Of a DNA stretch of 13,579 bases, positions 6,496-13,579 are shown one piece after another; position 1 is the stretch's first letter; the number at the start of each line of letters is the position of its first letter. The notes under the pieces are model-generated. The model was not told where the DNA came from and made no database searches. It saw nothing but the letters and a program-made list of their open reading frames with translations. A program made the position numbers and the translations under genes. This DNA is from Bacteroidota bacterium (GTDB taxonomy: Bacteria > Bacteroidota > Bacteroidia > Flavobacteriales > Crocinitomicaceae), in contig SYKJ01000080.1 of the NCBI GenBank assembly GCA_005798205.1, forward strand, positions 1-13,579, given 5' to 3'.

Positions 6496-7005
6496 GTGAA
6501 AAGTCAATTTGAAATACCCTTTGTCGGATTAAAAATTGGACACCATGATTTTGAGCTAAACATAGACGATACGTTCTTTGAGTCTTTGCCGTTTTCAACA
6601 ATTGAAAAAGGCGATTTGAAAGTTTGGTTGGATTTAGAAAAAAAGGAATCAATGCTTGTAGCTGATTTCGAAGTTTGTGGAACCATAAAAGGAACTTGTT
6701 GCCGTTGTAATGAAGAAATGGATGTTGAGGTAGAAGGAGAAATGACTATTTATTACAAATTTGGAAATGAGAATGAAGAGGATGAAAACTTAATTGTTAT
6801 CCCTTTTGATAGTTATGAAATAAATGTGCAACAAGCAATTTATGAACTTATAACAGTTTCTATTCCATCTAGACCAATCCACGAAGACAACGAATGCGAA
6901 AAAGAAATGGTTGAATTAATTAAAAAATATACTCAGCCGGAACCAAAAAAAGAAGATGACAATGATGTTGACCCTCGCTGGGAAGCATTGAAAAATTTAA
7001 ATTGA
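6496..7005 (+). CDS. DUF177/YceD family protein
   Basis: YceD-type proteins are widely encoded beside rpmF. In bacteria and chloroplasts relatives have been linked to 23S rRNA and large-subunit biogenesis, though the exact reaction is not settled. The 169-residue protein has the predicted fold and the conserved CxxxxxxCCRC segment (Cys61, Cys68, Cys69, Cys71) near residues 61-71. The acidic half runs NENEEDEN (91-98). The family-end signature DPRWEALKNL lies at 159-168. The start is GTG at 6496. The protein is highly acidic near its C-terminus (EDDNDVDPRW). It leads the operon-like cluster and is separated from rpmF by 18 bp, supporting a ribosome-linked job. The four clustered cysteines could bind zinc, but this is not shown. 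Confidence 0.9.
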   Translation: MKSQFEIPFVGLKIGHHDFELNIDDTFFESLPFSTIEKGDLKVWLDLEKKESMLVADFEVCGTIKGTCCRCNEEMDVEVEGEMTIYYKFGNENEEDENLIVIPFDSYEINVQQAIYELITVSIPSRPIHEDNECEKEMVELIKKYTQPEPKKEDDNDVDPRWEALKNLN

Positions 7006-7023
7006 TAATTATATAATAAAGTT

Positions 7024-7215
7024 ATGGCACATCCGAAACGAAAAATTTCCAAAACACGTAGAGACAAACGTAGAACTCACATAAATGCTGTTGCAAGCAA
7101 TGTTGCTACTTGTCCTACAACTGGTCAGCCTCATTTGTTTCACCATGCTCATTGGCACGAAGGAAAATTATATTACAAAGGAAGAGTTCTAGCTGAAAAA
7201 GAAGTTGTTGAGTAA
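7024..7215 (+). CDS. rpmF: 50S ribosomal protein bL32
   Basis: bL32 is a small basic large-subunit protein. The 63 residues open with [19 protein letters not shown], the usual bL32 N-terminus. In zinc-binding bL32 the C-terminal part carries two CxxC pairs; here only Cys30 remains (CPTTGQPH) and the second pair is replaced by [14 protein letters not shown]. The protein is therefore the cysteine-poor, zinc-independent type typical of Bacteroidota. The length is normal. It sits 18 bp after the DUF177 gene and 18 bp before plsX, an arrangement conserved in many bacteria. Confidence 0.97.
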   Translation: MAHPKRKISKTRRDKRRTHINAVASNVATCPTTGQPHLFHHAHWHEGKLYYKGRVLAEKEVVE

Positions 7216-7233
7216 TCAACAAAATATTCTTAA

Positions 7234-8172
7234 ATGAAAATTGGAATAGACATTTCTGGGGGTGACTTTGCTCCTGCAGCGAATCTTGATGGTGCCATTC
7301 TCGCCCAAAAAGAATTAAATAATGATGCCATTATCGTACTGATAGGGGATGAAACTGTAATAAGTGCAGAATTAAAATCAAGAAATGTTGCTACTTCTCT
7401 TTTTGAAATTATTCATGCGCCAGAAGTAATTTCTTATCACGATCACCCAACAAGAGCACTATCAAAAAAACCCAATAGTAGCATTTCCGTAGGCTTCAAT
7501 CGCCTAGTGAGAGAAGATTTAAATGTTTTTGCGAGCACTGGAAATACTGGCGCAATGCTAGTGGGGGCCATGTATAAATTGAATACAATCCCAGGAATTA
7601 TTAGACCTTGTATAACTTCAACTCTTCCAGCAATAGACGGCTCAAAAACTATTTTATTGGATGTTGGCTCAAATGCCGATTGCAAATCTGACGTATTGTA
7701 TCAATTTGCAGTTTTAGGTTCTCTTTATTCTCATCACGTTCACAACGTCGAAAAGCCAAAAGTTGCACTTTTAAACATCGGAGAAGAAGAGTCAAAAGGA
7801 AATTTATTAACCATTGCAACCTATAAACTTCTTGCTGAATCAGATGAGGTAAATTTCATTGGAAATATAGAAGGACGAGATATTTTTTCTGGAAAAGCGG
7901 ATGTAATTGTCTGTGATGGCTTTACAGGTAATGTTGTTCTAAAGCAAGCTGAAGGAATTTATACACTCATGAAAAAAAGAGGAATAAAAGACGACTATTT
8001 TGATCGATTTAATTACGAAAATTATGGTGGCACTCCCATTCTTGGTGTAAAAGGCAATGTAGTTATTGGCCATGGGATTTCAAATGAAATTGCAATAAAA
8101 AACATGCTTTTACATGCCTATGAAGTTGCTAACTCAGGGTTAGCAATGAAAGTAAACGATGCATTTAATTAA
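7234..8172 (+). CDS. plsX: Phosphate acyltransferase PlsX
   Basis: PlsX makes acyl-phosphate from acyl-ACP and phosphate, the donor for PlsY in phosphatidic acid synthesis at the membrane surface. The 312 residues have the IDISGGDFAP opening (5-14), STGNTGAML (101-109), LLNIGEEESKGN (179-190) and VCDGFTGNV (226-234), all standard PlsX segments. The usual DxMGGD opening is here DISGGD, a mild variation. No transmembrane segment is present, consistent with a peripheral enzyme. The gene follows rpmF by 18 bp and fabH by only 3 bp, so the cluster is probably one transcript. No FapR-like operator could be recognised. Confidence 0.96.
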   Translation: MKIGIDISGGDFAPAANLDGAILAQKELNNDAIIVLIGDETVISAELKSRNVATSLFEIIHAPEVISYHDHPTRALSKKPNSSISVGFNRLVREDLNVFASTGNTGAMLVGAMYKLNTIPGIIRPCITSTLPAIDGSKTILLDVGSNADCKSDVLYQFAVLGSLYSHHVHNVEKPKVALLNIGEEESKGNLLTIATYKLLAESDEVNFIGNIEGRDIFSGKADVIVCDGFTGNVVLKQAEGIYTLMKKRGIKDDYFDRFNYENYGGTPILGVKGNVVIGHGISNEIAIKNMLLHAYEVANSGLAMKVNDAFN

Positions 8173-8175
8173 ACT

Positions 8176-9165
8176 ATGAGTAAGATAACCGCAGCAATTA
8201 CTGGCGTTCAAGGATATGTTCCTGAGCATGTTTTAAGCAATGAAGACCTTACTAAAATTGTTGATACCTCCGATGAATGGATTACTACTCGCACAGGTAT
8301 TAAGGAACGGAGAATTATGAAAAATGGTGCTTCATCTGACATGGCTGCTGAAGCGGTAAAAAGTTTACTAAAGAAAAAAAATATTGACCCACTCGAAATT
8401 GAGTTAGTTGTTTTAGCAAGTGTTACTCCAGATCATTTGTTTCCAAGTACTGCAAATATTTTATGCGATAAAGTTGGCATGACAAATGCTTGGGGTTTCG
8501 ATCTTTTAGCGGCTTGCTCCGGATTTTTATTCGCCTTAACAACAGCTTCTCAATTTATTGAAAATGGTAGGTATAAAAAAGTTCTTGTCGTTGGAGTTGA
8601 TAAAATGTCCTCTATAGTTGATTATACCGACAGAACCACTTGTATTATTTTTGGCGATGGAGCAGGCGTTGTACTATTAGAGCCAAATGAAGAAGGATTG
8701 GGAATTCAAGATCATATTCTTAGAACAGATGGTTCTGGAAGAGAATTCCTCATTCAGCAGGGTGGCGGTTCTGTAAATCCTGCAACATTTGATACAATAG
8801 AAAAGAAATTTCACTTCATTAAGCAAGAAGGCTTACAAGTTTTTAAATTTGCAGTTACAAAAATGGCGGATGTTTCTGCAGAAATAATGGAGAAAAATAA
8901 CCTGACAAGTGATGATGTTGCTTGGTTGGTGCCTCACCAAGCAAATTTAAGAATCATAGATGCAACTGCCAATAGAATGGGTGTTACAAATGATAAAGTG
9001 ATGATAAATATCCAAAAATATGGCAATACAACTGCCGGCACTTTGCCCTTGTGTTTGTGGGATTATGAAAAACAGCTGAAAAAAGGTGACAACATCATAC
9101 TTTCTGCCTTCGGTGGAGGATTTACTTGGGGATCAATTTATTTAAAATGGGCATATAATTCATAA
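8176..9165 (+). CDS. fabH: Beta-ketoacyl-ACP synthase III FabH
   Basis: FabH condenses acetyl-CoA (or branched starters) with malonyl-ACP to begin fatty-acid synthesis. The 329-residue thiolase-fold protein has Cys114 in [12 protein letters not shown], His254 in VPHQANLRI and Asn284 in YGNTTAGT, the full Cys-His-Asn triad. The opening [14 protein letters not shown] is the CoA-binding region. The C-terminal GGGFTWGS loop is typical. Whether it prefers acetyl or branched-chain CoA cannot be read reliably. It starts 3 bp after plsX. Another FabH paralogue elsewhere in the genome is likely, as is common in Bacteroidota. Confidence 0.96.
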   Translation: MSKITAAITGVQGYVPEHVLSNEDLTKIVDTSDEWITTRTGIKERRIMKNGASSDMAAEAVKSLLKKKNIDPLEIELVVLASVTPDHLFPSTANILCDKVGMTNAWGFDLLAACSGFLFALTTASQFIENGRYKKVLVVGVDKMSSIVDYTDRTTCIIFGDGAGVVLLEPNEEGLGIQDHILRTDGSGREFLIQQGGGSVNPATFDTIEKKFHFIKQEGLQVFKFAVTKMADVSAEIMEKNNLTSDDVAWLVPHQANLRIIDATANRMGVTNDKVMINIQKYGNTTAGTLPLCLWDYEKQLKKGDNIILSAFGGGFTWGSIYLKWAYNS

Positions 9166-9193
9166 TAATTAACTTTATAAAAAAATCATAGCC

Positions 9194-9676
9194 ATGACTT
9201 TAGAAGAAATAAAAGATTTAATTAAACTGGTTTCGAAATCTGGAATTGGAAGGGTTGAAATCGAACGCGAAGGATTTAAAGTAGTTATAAAAGGAGGTGT
9301 TAGTGCTCAATCTGAGCAAGCTGTATATGTGCAACAAGCACCGCCAAGTCAACAAATTTCTGCTGCTGCCCCGATTTTGGCACCTGTAGCATCAACTATT
9401 CCAATAGCTGCAGTTGAAGCAGAAAATGACTCGAAGTATATCACGATAAAATCTCCTATGATTGGAACTTTCTACAGAACTGCTGGACCAGATAAGCCTG
9501 CTTTTGTAGAGGTGGGAACGGAAATAAAAAAAGGTGATAAATTATGTATCGTTGAAGCAATGAAAACCTTTAATGAAATCGAAGCTGAAGTTTCAGGAAA
9601 AATCATTAAAGTTCTTGTTGACAACGCAAATCCTGTAGATTACGATCAACCTTTATTTTTAGTAGATCCATCTTAA
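9194..9676 (+). CDS. accB: Biotin carboxyl carrier protein of acetyl-CoA carboxylase
   Basis: AccB carries biotin between biotin carboxylase and carboxyltransferase in the first committed step of fatty-acid synthesis. The 160 residues comprise a helical N-terminal piece (1-35), a flexible Ala/Pro/Gln/Val linker (about 38-78) and a biotinyl domain (80-158). The biotinylated lysine is Lys124 in EAMKTFNEIEAE. The usual EAMK motif is kept, with TF following where LM or LF is common. SPMIGTFYR (87-95) is the expected thumb region. It lies 21 bp before accC and 28 bp after fabH, so the genes are probably co-transcribed. Confidence 0.96.
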   Translation: MTLEEIKDLIKLVSKSGIGRVEIEREGFKVVIKGGVSAQSEQAVYVQQAPPSQQISAAAPILAPVASTIPIAAVEAENDSKYITIKSPMIGTFYRTAGPDKPAFVEVGTEIKKGDKLCIVEAMKTFNEIEAEVSGKIIKVLVDNANPVDYDQPLFLVDPS

Positions 9677-9697
9677 AACGAATTTTAAAAATTAGGG

Positions 9698-11032
9698 ATG
9701 TTTAAAAAAATATTAATTGCCAATAGAGGCGAAATTGCCTTACGCGTTATTCGAACTTGTAAGGAAATGGGAATTAAAACTGTTGCGGTTTATTCCACTG
9801 CTGATAAAGATAGTTTGCCTGTTCGTTTCGCTGACGAAGCTGTTTGCATTGGCCCGCCTTTAAGCGCAAAATCTTACTTGTCTATTCCAAGTATTTTAGC
9901 TGCCGCGGAAATCACAAATGCAGATGCGATTCATCCTGGTTATGGATTTCTTTCCGAAAACGAGAAATTTTCAAAGGTTTGTCAAGAACATGGCATTAAA
10001 TTTATTGGCGCGCTTCCCGAGCAAATTGCTGGTATGGGCGATAAAGCTTCTGCAAAAGATACGATGATAAAAGCGGGAGTTCCTTGTATTCCTGGTTCAG
10101 AGGGCTTGCTTGAATCTATTTCTGAAGCAAAAAGCATTGCAAAAAAAATTAAGTATCCCGTAATTTTAAAAGCTACAGCTGGTGGCGGAGGAAAAGGGAT
10201 GCGCATAGTTTGGGAAGAATCTGAATTAGAATCTGCCTGGGATTCTGCACGACAGGAGTCTGCTGCAGCATTTGGTAACGATGGAATGTATTTAGAAAAA
10301 TACATCCTTGAACCGCGACACATAGAAATTCAAATTGCAGGAGATCAATTTGGGAATGCCTGTCATTTGTCTGAAAGAGACTGCTCTATTCAGCGCCGCC
10401 ATCAGAAATTAGTGGAGGAAACACCTTCGCCTTTTATGACAGACGAACTGCGCGAAAGAATGGGTGCCGCAGCAATAAAAGCTGCAAAAGCCGTGAAGTA
10501 TGAAGGAGTTGGAACTGTAGAATTTTTGGTGGATAAAAACCGCGATTTCTATTTTATGGAGATGAATACGCGTATTCAAGTTGAACATACCATCACAGAA
10601 GAGGTAATTAATTTTGATTTGATAAAAGAGCAAATTAAAATTGCTGCAGGTGAAAAAATTTCCGGCAAAAATTATTACCCCATGATGCACGCCATTCAAT
10701 GTAGAATAAATGCCGAAGATCCCTCTATGGATTTTAGACCTTGCCCTGGGAAAATTACGGAATACCACTGCCCAGGTGGTCATGGTGTTAGAATTGATGC
10801 GCATGTCTATGCTGGATATACGATTCCTTCTAATTACGATTCGATGATTTCTAAGCTAATTGTCGTTGCCCAAACGCGCGAGGAAGCAATTTTGAAAATG
10901 AAAAGGGCCTTGGATGAATACATAATTGAAGGGGTAAAAACTACAATTCCTTTTCATCAGAAACTGATGCAAAACGAGGATTTCTGCAAGGGAAATTTTA
11001 CCACCAAGTTCATGGAGACCTTTGAATTCTGA
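9698..11032 (+). CDS. accC: Biotin carboxylase AccC
   Basis: AccC carboxylates the biotin of AccB using ATP and bicarbonate. The 444-residue protein has the N-terminal Rossmann-like opening [17 protein letters not shown] and the ATP-grasp glycine loop GGGGKGMR (162-169). Catalytic-site residues fit E. coli numbering closely: His236 and Lys238 in HQKLVEE, and Glu288, Asn290, Arg292 and Glu296 in [12 protein letters not shown]. Arg336 in QCRINAED takes the place of Arg338. The C-terminal domain is complete and no carboxyltransferase is fused. The next gene starts 95 bp later in the same direction but looks unrelated, so this is probably the end of the acyl cluster. Confidence 0.97.
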   Translation: MFKKILIANRGEIALRVIRTCKEMGIKTVAVYSTADKDSLPVRFADEAVCIGPPLSAKSYLSIPSILAAAEITNADAIHPGYGFLSENEKFSKVCQEHGIKFIGALPEQIAGMGDKASAKDTMIKAGVPCIPGSEGLLESISEAKSIAKKIKYPVILKATAGGGGKGMRIVWEESELESAWDSARQESAAAFGNDGMYLEKYILEPRHIEIQIAGDQFGNACHLSERDCSIQRRHQKLVEETPSPFMTDELRERMGAAAIKAAKAVKYEGVGTVEFLVDKNRDFYFMEMNTRIQVEHTITEEVINFDLIKEQIKIAAGEKISGKNYYPMMHAIQCRINAEDPSMDFRPCPGKITEYHCPGGHGVRIDAHVYAGYTIPSNYDSMISKLIVVAQTREEAILKMKRALDEYIIEGVKTTIPFHQKLMQNEDFCKGNFTTKFMETFEF

Positions 11033-11050
11033 TTTTTTAGCTTAAGAAAT

Positions 11051-11123
11051 AAAAAAAAAGCAACTATATTCTTTAAATTTCGTTAATTAAACGTTAAATT
11101 TATGCTAACTTTTGAGGTTGCTT
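11051..11123 (-). repeat. Nested inverted repeats after accC, possible minus-strand terminator
   Basis: AAGCAAC (11058-11064) and GTTGCTT (11117-11123) are perfect 7-bp inverted arms. Inside them TAAATTT (11074-11080) pairs with AAATTTA (11096-11102), and CGTT (11081-11084) pairs with AACG (11090-11093) around a short loop, with two unpaired T between. Read on the minus strand, the outer stem is followed by nine T (complement of 11051-11059), like an intrinsic terminator, but the loop is long. On the plus strand no T-run follows. The accC end itself has no cleaner terminator. Confidence 0.35.
11106..11114 (+). promoter_or_regulatory. Possible -7 element before the repeat protein gene
   Basis: TAACTTTTG resembles TAnnTTTG with one extra T. 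It ends 12 bases before the ATG at 11127, so the leader would be only a few bases. The element also falls inside the large inverted repeat. Support is weak. Confidence 0.25.
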
Positions 11124-11126
11124 GCT

Positions 11127-13579
11127 ATGAACCATTTTTTTCGGGTTTTTTTTCTTCTTTTCTCTTTAGCCGGAATTAATTTTTTGTCTTTTGGACAAGC
11201 TCCAACTGGAACTCAGTGGCCTATAACAACAACTACCCCTTTTACCCCTAGCTGTGGCACTAATGCTATAATAGGTGGGTCAGCATCAACTGGATATACC
11301 ACCAATCAATACTCATTGGTGGCTGTTACTGCTGGTTATCAATATAACTTTGTAAGTTTAACTACTACAAATTCAGCATCAGGAACTGACTACGTAACAA
11401 TAACAAATTCAACAAATACACAAACTTATTTAGGGGGCTTAAACGGAACTTCTGGTATCTACTGGACTGCAACTATTACGGGTAATGTTCGTTTTTACGC
11501 TCACGTTGCTATAAATACTCCCGCTTCCGCTCCCCGTCGTCGAAAAGTGGTGATGGCGCCTTTTCAAGCAACAATTTCCACTGTAAATTCTCTCTGCTCA
11601 GGTGCCCCAGGAACAGGGCAATATACAATTACCGTAGGACCTAACCATTGGTCTAGTCAAAGTTACAATGTTCTATACAATGGTATTTCTGTGGTTGGTT
11701 ATGGTGCGACAACTACAAATCCAGAAATTTGCGCTGCTTGTCCTACTCTTGTAACAAACGGAACATCAATATGGTCAGGTACAACTACACTTACTCCCCC
11801 TTTTACAGGGCATACTTTTGTCGCACCAAATGGAACGAGTTCATCCAATGTAGCGGGCACAAATTCATATACCACTACTAACTTTGGTCCTGTTGGCACT
11901 TATTCCTCAGCTTCAAATATTGTAGGAGGTCCAACTAATTTAGTAATTTCAGTACAACCAAGTGGCTTGCTTCCAAATACTTACACAGCAGGCTGTGGTG
12001 CTTACGTTTTTTACCCAACAATTACTGCTCCTCCAAATATTATATTTTTGCAACAAGGGCAAACAAACTATTCTTGTGGCACAGGTTCAATTATAGTAAA
12101 AGGAACTGGAGGTGTGCCGCCCTATAATATTAGTTGGACAGACGGTACAACAGCTGTTAACCCACCAGGAAATGAAATATTAGCAAGTAATGGCACTTAT
12201 GCTATTCCGAATTTAGTTGCAGGAAATTACACCTTGACATTAACAGATGCAAATGGTTGCATAAAAACTTTATTAGTTACAATAATTCCTCCGCCTCCCC
12301 CTGGTCCACCTACTGCTATTGTTTCCGCACAACCATCTTGTATACTTGCAACAGGAACAATTACAGTAACAGCACCTACTCCAGGAACTGGAATAACCTA
12401 CACTGTTACTGGAACTACTCCCCTTGTTGCAGCACAAAGCAATAGCACAGGAGTTTTTCCCAATTTAGCACCAGGAGTTTACGCTGTAACTAGTTCCTTA
12501 AATGGTTGTGCCTCGCCAGTAGTTACTTTGACAATAGACCCTCAGCCAAGTAGCCCGCCGGCACCGCTTGCAAGTGTAACAGAGCAACCAAATTGTACTC
12601 TTTCAACAGGAACAATTACAGTTTCAACGCCTACACCAGGAGCAGGAATTACGTATACCTTAACTGGAACCAACCCAGTACTTGCATCAGTTACAAATAC
12701 ACTTGGGGTTTTTCCTAGCTTAAGCCCCGGAATTTACGAGCTTGTCGTTTCTTTGAATGGCTGCAACACAACACCAATTTCACTTACTGTGAACCCACAA
12801 CCGATTACTCCTGCAGCTCCAATTGCAAGTGTAACTGAGCAACCAAATTGTACTCTTTCAACGGGAACAATTACTGTAACGGATCCACCAAACAATATAG
12901 GAATCACCTATACTGTGACAGGCACAAATCCCGTACTTGTTCCAATTACTAACGGCACTGGAATATTTTCAAATTTAGCTTCAGGAATTTACAATGTAAC
13001 AACCTCTGCAAATGGATGTACTTCATCGGCAATTTCACTAACTATCAATCCACAACCAATAACACCTTTAGCTCCAACTGCTAGTGTAACTGAACAGCCA
13101 AACTGTTTGCTATCTACCGGAACAATAACGGTATCAAGTCCAGCAAATGGAGTCGGTATTAGTTATACGGTAACCGGTACAAATCCTGTTGTTCCTGCAC
13201 AAAATAATGCAACAGGAATATTTTCTGGTTTAAGTTCTGGAATTTATGATGTCACGACAAGCTCAGCAGAAGGATGTATTTCACCAGCTATTTCACTCAC
13301 TGTAAATCCTCAGCCTCCTACGCCTGTGGCTCCAACGGCAAGTGTAACTGAACAGCCAACTTGTTTAGTAGAAACAGGAACTATCACGGTAACTAGCCCT
13401 ATAAATTCCCCTGGAGTTTCTTACACACTTACTGGAATAAATCCTGTCGTTGCTGCCCAGACTAATTTTACTGGTGTTTTCTTGTTTCTATATTCTGGAA
13501 TTTATGAAGTTACAACAACTTCAATAGATGGCTGTGTTTCTCCAGCAATTTCATTAACTGTAGATCCACAACCTCTTAC
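11127..13579 (+). CDS. Large secreted SprB-like repeat protein (partial, runs off the right edge)
   Basis: The frame is open from ATG 11127 to the window end, 817 codons with no stop. Residues 1-23 or 25 form a signal peptide: charged start, hydrophobic FFLLFSLAGINFLSFG, then a FGQA-type end familiar from Bacteroidota. Residues about 36-150 have the beta-rich pattern of an N-terminal module common in secreted Bacteroidota proteins (DYVTITNS, WTATITGNVRFYAH). Residues 151-301 match nothing I recognise and contain a few scattered cysteines. Residues 302-387 are a SprB-like module with GVPPYNISW and GNYTLTLTDANGC. Five 85/86-residue modules follow from 395, each with two cysteines. Thr, Ser, Asn, Pro and Gly dominate. 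The role is probably adhesion or surface display, exported by Sec and then type IX secretion. The sorting domain, if any, is beyond the edge. No promoter is convincing, and accC lies 94 bp upstream. Confidence 0.85.
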   Translation, partial: MNHFFRVFFLLFSLAGINFLSFGQAPTGTQWPITTTTPFTPSCGTNAIIGGSASTGYTTNQYSLVAVTAGYQYNFVSLTTTNSASGTDYVTITNSTNTQTYLGGLNGTSGIYWTATITGNVRFYAHVAINTPASAPRRRKVVMAPFQATISTVNSLCSGAPGTGQYTITVGPNHWSSQSYNVLYNGISVVGYGATTTNPEICAACPTLVTNGTSIWSGTTTLTPPFTGHTFVAPNGTSSSNVAGTNSYTTTNFGPVGTYSSASNIVGGPTNLVISVQPSGLLPNTYTAGCGAYVFYPTITAPPNIIFLQQGQTNYSCGTGSIIVKGTGGVPPYNISWTDGTTAVNPPGNEILASNGTYAIPNLVAGNYTLTLTDANGCIKTLLVTIIPPPPPGPPTAIVSAQPSCILATGTITVTAPTPGTGITYTVTGTTPLVAAQSNSTGVFPNLAPGVYAVTSSLNGCASPVVTLTIDPQPSSPPAPLASVTEQPNCTLSTGTITVSTPTPGAGITYTLTGTNPVLASVTNTLGVFPSLSPGIYELVVSLNGCNTTPISLTVNPQPITPAAPIASVTEQPNCTLSTGTITVTDPPNNIGITYTVTGTNPVLVPITNGTGIFSNLASGIYNVTTSANGCTSSAISLTINPQPITPLAPTASVTEQPNCLLSTGTITVSSPANGVGISYTVTGTNPVVPAQNNATGIFSGLSSGIYDVTTSSAEGCISPAISLTVNPQPPTPVAPTASVTEQPTCLVETGTITVTSPINSPGVSYTLTGINPVVAAQTNFTGVFLFLYSGIYEVTTTSIDGCVSPAISLTVDPQPL
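12030..12287 (+). repeat. Single SprB-type module
   Basis: The module is 86 codons (residues 302-387) with SCGTGSIIVKGTGGVPPYNISW and the NLVAGNYTLTLTDANGC ending, which is the SprB-repeat signature. It has two cysteines, near positions 16 and 77. A run of five prolines follows (388-392). It resembles the later five modules in plan: Q-x-C start, Y-x-x-x-G or Y-x-W middle, N-L-x-x-G-x-Y and G-C end. Confidence 0.7.
12309..13579 (+). repeat. Tandem array of five 255/258-bp coding repeats
   Basis: Units start at 12309, 12564, 12819, 13074 and 13332. The first three are 255 bp, the fourth 258 bp and the last is cut by the edge (248 bp seen). Each unit encodes P-x-A-S-V-T-E-Q-P-x-C, then TGTITV, then GITYTVTGTNPV, then NLxxGIYxVTT, then GC and ISLTVNPQP. 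All units keep the frame. Unit 1 is the most divergent. Units 2-3 share 48 of 50 bases at their starts (12570-12619 against 12825-12874). Confidence 0.95.

Noticed and set aside
6504..7685. Minus-strand frames in the DUF177 and plsX genes (6504-6686, 7443-7685)
   Set aside because: Antisense shadows of well-supported genes without their own signals.
9982..10804. Minus-strand frames inside accC (113 and 131 codons)
   Set aside because: Long only because of third-position bias in accC. There is no motif, no promoter and no conserved start.
11699..12445. Short frames within the repeat protein (11699-11899 minus, 12257-12445 plus)
   Set aside because: Both lie in other frames of the continuous 817-codon reading frame and are Asn/Tyr/Cys-rich or Val/Pro-rich artefacts.
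12309..13579. CRISPR-like array
   Set aside because: The period is 255-258 bp, the repeats are coding and in frame, and there are no short identical repeats with unique spacers.

Overview
The window looks like a piece of a low-GC Bacteroidota chromosome. The evidence is the TAnnTTTG-type promoter elements, the A-rich leaders without Shine-Dalgarno sequences, a bL32 that has lost its zinc cysteines, an HU with the Bacteroidota-type arm, a 30-residue COX24/AURKAIP1-like basic protein and a secreted protein built from SprB-like repeats. The family placement within the phylum is not resolved. Almost all of the window is ordinary core-genome coding sequence. The least familiar part is the right end.

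Left part (1-2770). A plus-strand thioredoxin-fold gene ends at 197 and converges on a minus-strand block with one base between the stop codons. Read along the minus strand the block runs: HU-like DNA-binding protein, COX24-like mini-protein (too short for routine ORF calling), RNase G/E (rng) and recX. rng and recX overlap by ATGA. A good intrinsic terminator for the thioredoxin-like gene lies antisense inside the recX coding sequence.

Middle part (2874-6424). mutY (adenine glycosylase) diverges from HU across 103 bp. It is followed by an M17 leucyl aminopeptidase, which overlaps pdxA (vitamin B6 biosynthesis) by one base.

Right-centre (6455-11032). A TATCTTTGC promoter precedes a tight co-directional cluster: DUF177/YceD, rpmF (bL32), plsX, fabH, accB, accC. 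It couples a ribosomal protein to phospholipid acyl transfer, the first fatty-acid condensation and the biotin half of acetyl-CoA carboxylase. All catalytic residues checked are intact.

Right end (11033-13579). An AT-rich intergenic region with nested inverted repeats is followed by a plus-strand ORF that starts at 11127 and stays open for at least 817 codons to the window edge. It encodes a signal peptide, an uncharacterised beta-rich N-terminal region, one SprB-like module and five tandem 85/86-residue modules that look like diverged relatives of it. It is probably a type IX-secreted surface protein or adhesin, but its C-terminus is outside the window. No tRNA, rRNA, CRISPR array, insertion sequence or phage gene was seen.
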